The notes below the pieces were generated by a model that saw nothing but the letters and a program-made list of their open reading frames with translations, had not been told where the DNA came from and did not search any database. From Candidatus Brevibacterium intestinigallinarum (GTDB lineage Bacteria > Actinomycetota > Actinomycetes > Actinomycetales > Brevibacteriaceae): DNA of 7,586 nucleotides. Positions 6,086 to 7,586 of this stretch are shown here, piece by piece (the first letter of the stretch is position 1; each line of letters begins with the position of its first letter). The position numbers and the translations under genes are program-made. The DNA is taken from contig DWZY01000256.1 of assembly GCA_019117325.1 (NCBI GenBank), positions 1-7,586 on the forward strand. Direction: 5' to 3'.

Positions 6086-7144
6086 ATGACTTCACGCCGC
6101 ACGGACGCCGCCTCCGCGGCCGCCGCACCCGCGGCCGGACAGACCCCGCACATCGCCGAGGCCGTGGTACCGGTCCTGCGCACCGGACACGGTGCCGCAC
6201 ACGCGAAGTCGATCCTGCTGGGCGAGCACGCCGTTGTCTACGGCGCCCCCGCGATCGCGATCCCGATCCACGAGCTCGAGACGATCGCAACCGTCACCGC
6301 CGCCACGGGCCGGGGAACGCTCGACAGCGATCTGTACACCGGTCCCCTGGATGCGGCGCCCGAGCGCCTGCGCCCGGTCCTCACCGCTCTCCTGGCAGCG
6401 AGCGCTCGGATTCGCGGAGCGGAGCCGGACGATCGCGGCACACCGATCGATCCGCGGCTCATCCCGGCTGTCGACCTGCAGATCCGCAGCACGATCCCGC
6501 ACGAGCGCGGGCTGGGCTCCAGCGCGGCCGTGGCCGCGGCGATCGCGCGCGCGGTCCACGACGCAGCGGAACGCCCCCTGGACAGCGATGCGCTCTTCTC
6601 ACTCATCCAGACCTCCGAGCGCGCCGCGCACGGCAACCCCAGCGGCATCGACGCGCGCACTGTCACCTCGCCCGTCCCCATCCGCTTCGACCGCGGCGAG
6701 GCCGTGCAGATCACGCTGGGCTCTCCCCTGATCCTGACCGTCGCGGACACGGGGTCCTCGGGCTCCACCACGCAGGCCGTGGGCGGTGTCCGCGCCCGTC
6801 GCGAGCAGGCGCCCCGGGAGACGGACGCGCTGCTGAACCGTCTGGCGCAGATCGCGGAGGGCGCGATCGCGGATCTGGAGTCCGGTGCCGTCGAGTCCGT
6901 GGGTGCTCGCATGCGGGAGGCGCACGGTATCCTGCATCGGGTGGGTGTGAGCTCGGATCGCCTCGATGCGATCGTCGACGCCGCTCACCGCGCCGAATCG
7001 CCCGGCGCCAAACTGACCGGTGGCGGTCTGGGGGGCTGCGTCATCGCGGTCGCCCGGGACACCGCCCACGCCGATGCCCTGGGCCACGCGATGCGTCGCG
7101 CCGGGGCCCAGCACACCTGGACCGTGGAGGTTCCCGCAGAATGA
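6086..7144 (+). CDS. mvk: Mevalonate kinase
   Basis: GHMP-superfamily kinase that phosphorylates mevalonate with ATP to 5-phosphomevalonate, the first of the late steps toward isopentenyl diphosphate, in the cytoplasm. The 352 residues carry all three family motifs: AHAKSILLGEHAVVYG (38-53, Lys41 matching the conserved active-site lysine), the phosphate loop RGLGSSAAVA (141-150), and GAKLTGGGLGGC (307-318). HGNPSGID (182-189) provides Asp189, equivalent to the catalytic Asp204 of the rat enzyme, and Glu178 fits the Mg-binding Glu193. Residues 1-35 are an Ala-rich, probably disordered extension. ATG 6086 is preferred over ATG 6059 (9 codons longer), because the latter abuts a leader stem; neither has a good ribosome site. 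The stop overlaps mvaD by four bases (ATGA), indicating an operon with coupled translation. Confidence 0.94.
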   Translation: MTSRRTDAASAAAAPAAGQTPHIAEAVVPVLRTGHGAAHAKSILLGEHAVVYGAPAIAIPIHELETIATVTAATGRGTLDSDLYTGPLDAAPERLRPVLTALLAASARIRGAEPDDRGTPIDPRLIPAVDLQIRSTIPHERGLGSSAAVAAAIARAVHDAAERPLDSDALFSLIQTSERAAHGNPSGIDARTVTSPVPIRFDRGEAVQITLGSPLILTVADTGSSGSTTQAVGGVRARREQAPRETDALLNRLAQIAEGAIADLESGAVESVGARMREAHGILHRVGVSSDRLDAIVDAAHRAESPGAKLTGGGLGGCVIAVARDTAHADALGHAMRRAGAQHTWTVEVPAE

Positions 7145-7586
7145 CCACCGCCGCAGCTCGCGCGTTCCCCAACATCGCCCTCGTCAAGTACTGGGGCAAG
7201 AGGGACGAGGAGCTGATCCTGCCGGTCGCCGGCAGCCTGTCACTCACCCTCGACGCGTTCGCCACGACGACGCGGGTGACCCTGACGGACGACGATCACG
7301 ATGCGTTCCGCCTGGGCGGGTCGGCGGTCACGGACGAGGCCGCGGACCGCGTGACCCGGTTCCTGGACCATGTGCGCTCGCTGGCCGGGGCCTCGGCGCG
7401 TGCCGTCGTCGACTCGACGAACGAGGCGCCCACGGGGGCCGGCCTCGCGTCGTCCGCAGCCGGGTTCGCGGCTCTGGCGCTGGCGGCCTCGCGCGCCTAC
7501 GGCCTGGAGCTGGATGCCCCGTCGCTCAGCCGGCTGGCCCGGCGCGGGTCCGGCTCCGCCGCCCGCAGCATCATCCCCGGCATCGC
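7141..7586 (+). CDS. mvaD: Diphosphomevalonate decarboxylase (3' end cut off)
   Basis: ATP-dependent enzyme converting 5-diphosphomevalonate to isopentenyl diphosphate; also a GHMP-fold protein. The 148 complete codons visible are under half of the usual 320-350 residues. Motifs in order are PNIALVKYWGKRD (10-22, with the substrate-binding YWGK), LPVAGSLSLTLD (27-38), the ATP loop TGAGLASSAAGFAA (98-111), and RRGSGSAARS (134-143), whose Ser137, Ser139 and Arg142 match substrate-binding residues of the yeast enzyme. After it, IIPG replaces the more common aromatic-GG pattern. The ATG overlaps the mvk stop, and GGAGG (7126-7130) lies 10 bases upstream. The catalytic Asp expected further on is outside the window. 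Phosphomevalonate kinase and other pathway genes would be expected next by analogy with Streptomyces mevalonate clusters. Confidence 0.95.
   Translation, partial: MTTAAARAFPNIALVKYWGKRDEELILPVAGSLSLTLDAFATTTRVTLTDDDHDAFRLGGSAVTDEAADRVTRFLDHVRSLAGASARAVVDSTNEAPTGAGLASSAAGFAALALAASRAYGLELDAPSLSRLARRGSGSAARSIIPGI

Noticed and set aside
5898..6089. Small open frame between the MarR gene and mvk (63 codons), and another starting at ATG 6001
   Set aside because: The first begins inside the terminator-like stem. Both lack ribosome sites and have Arg/Pro/Ala-biased products typical of chance frames.
1..7586. tRNA or rRNA genes, CRISPR arrays, insertion sequences, attachment sites
   Set aside because: No such signatures were seen. 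Nearly all the sequence is accounted for by conserved protein-coding genes and three short intergenic regions.

Overview
The window is high-GC DNA with 4-base ATGA stop/start overlaps, GTG starts and a probable leaderless gene. This suggests an actinobacterium, possibly of the Micrococcales; the genus cannot be fixed from the sequence. Six genes are called from protein motifs, and two of them run off the ends. A seventh, the MarR regulator, is called from its winged-helix fold.

Left part, minus strand (about 1-5043): a four-gene ABC importer operon of the BMP/PnrA (nucleoside) class. In transcription order it has a BMP lipoprotein, a double ATPase, a first permease, and a second permease cut off by the left edge. 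The last three genes are coupled by 4-base overlaps. The lipoprotein gene is separated from the ATPase gene by 176 bases. This spacer is packed with inverted repeats, including a perfect 16-bp pair that could form mutually exclusive stems. It is the most unusual non-coding element seen here.

Middle (5044-5247): a divergent intergenic region. It carries a strong plus-strand promoter whose spacer holds a perfect 7-3-7 palindrome, very probably the operator of the MarR-family gene that starts at 5248. That start lies 7 bases after the -10 box, so the mRNA is probably leaderless. No convincing minus-strand promoter for the importer was found, although it must be read from this region or nearby. 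A 12-bp strong hairpin-loop terminator-like element follows the MarR gene.

Right part, plus strand (about 5953-7586): the start of a mevalonate-pathway operon, with mevalonate kinase (mvk) overlapping diphosphomevalonate decarboxylase (mvaD, cut off by the right edge). Its leader can form a long stem ending just before the coding region.

Together the window joins a probable nucleoside uptake system, a MarR regulator that probably represses itself and may affect the importer, and an isoprenoid precursor operon. Nothing in the sequence proves a functional link between the importer and the mevalonate genes. The gene content is of known families; the more novel signals are in the three intergenic regions.
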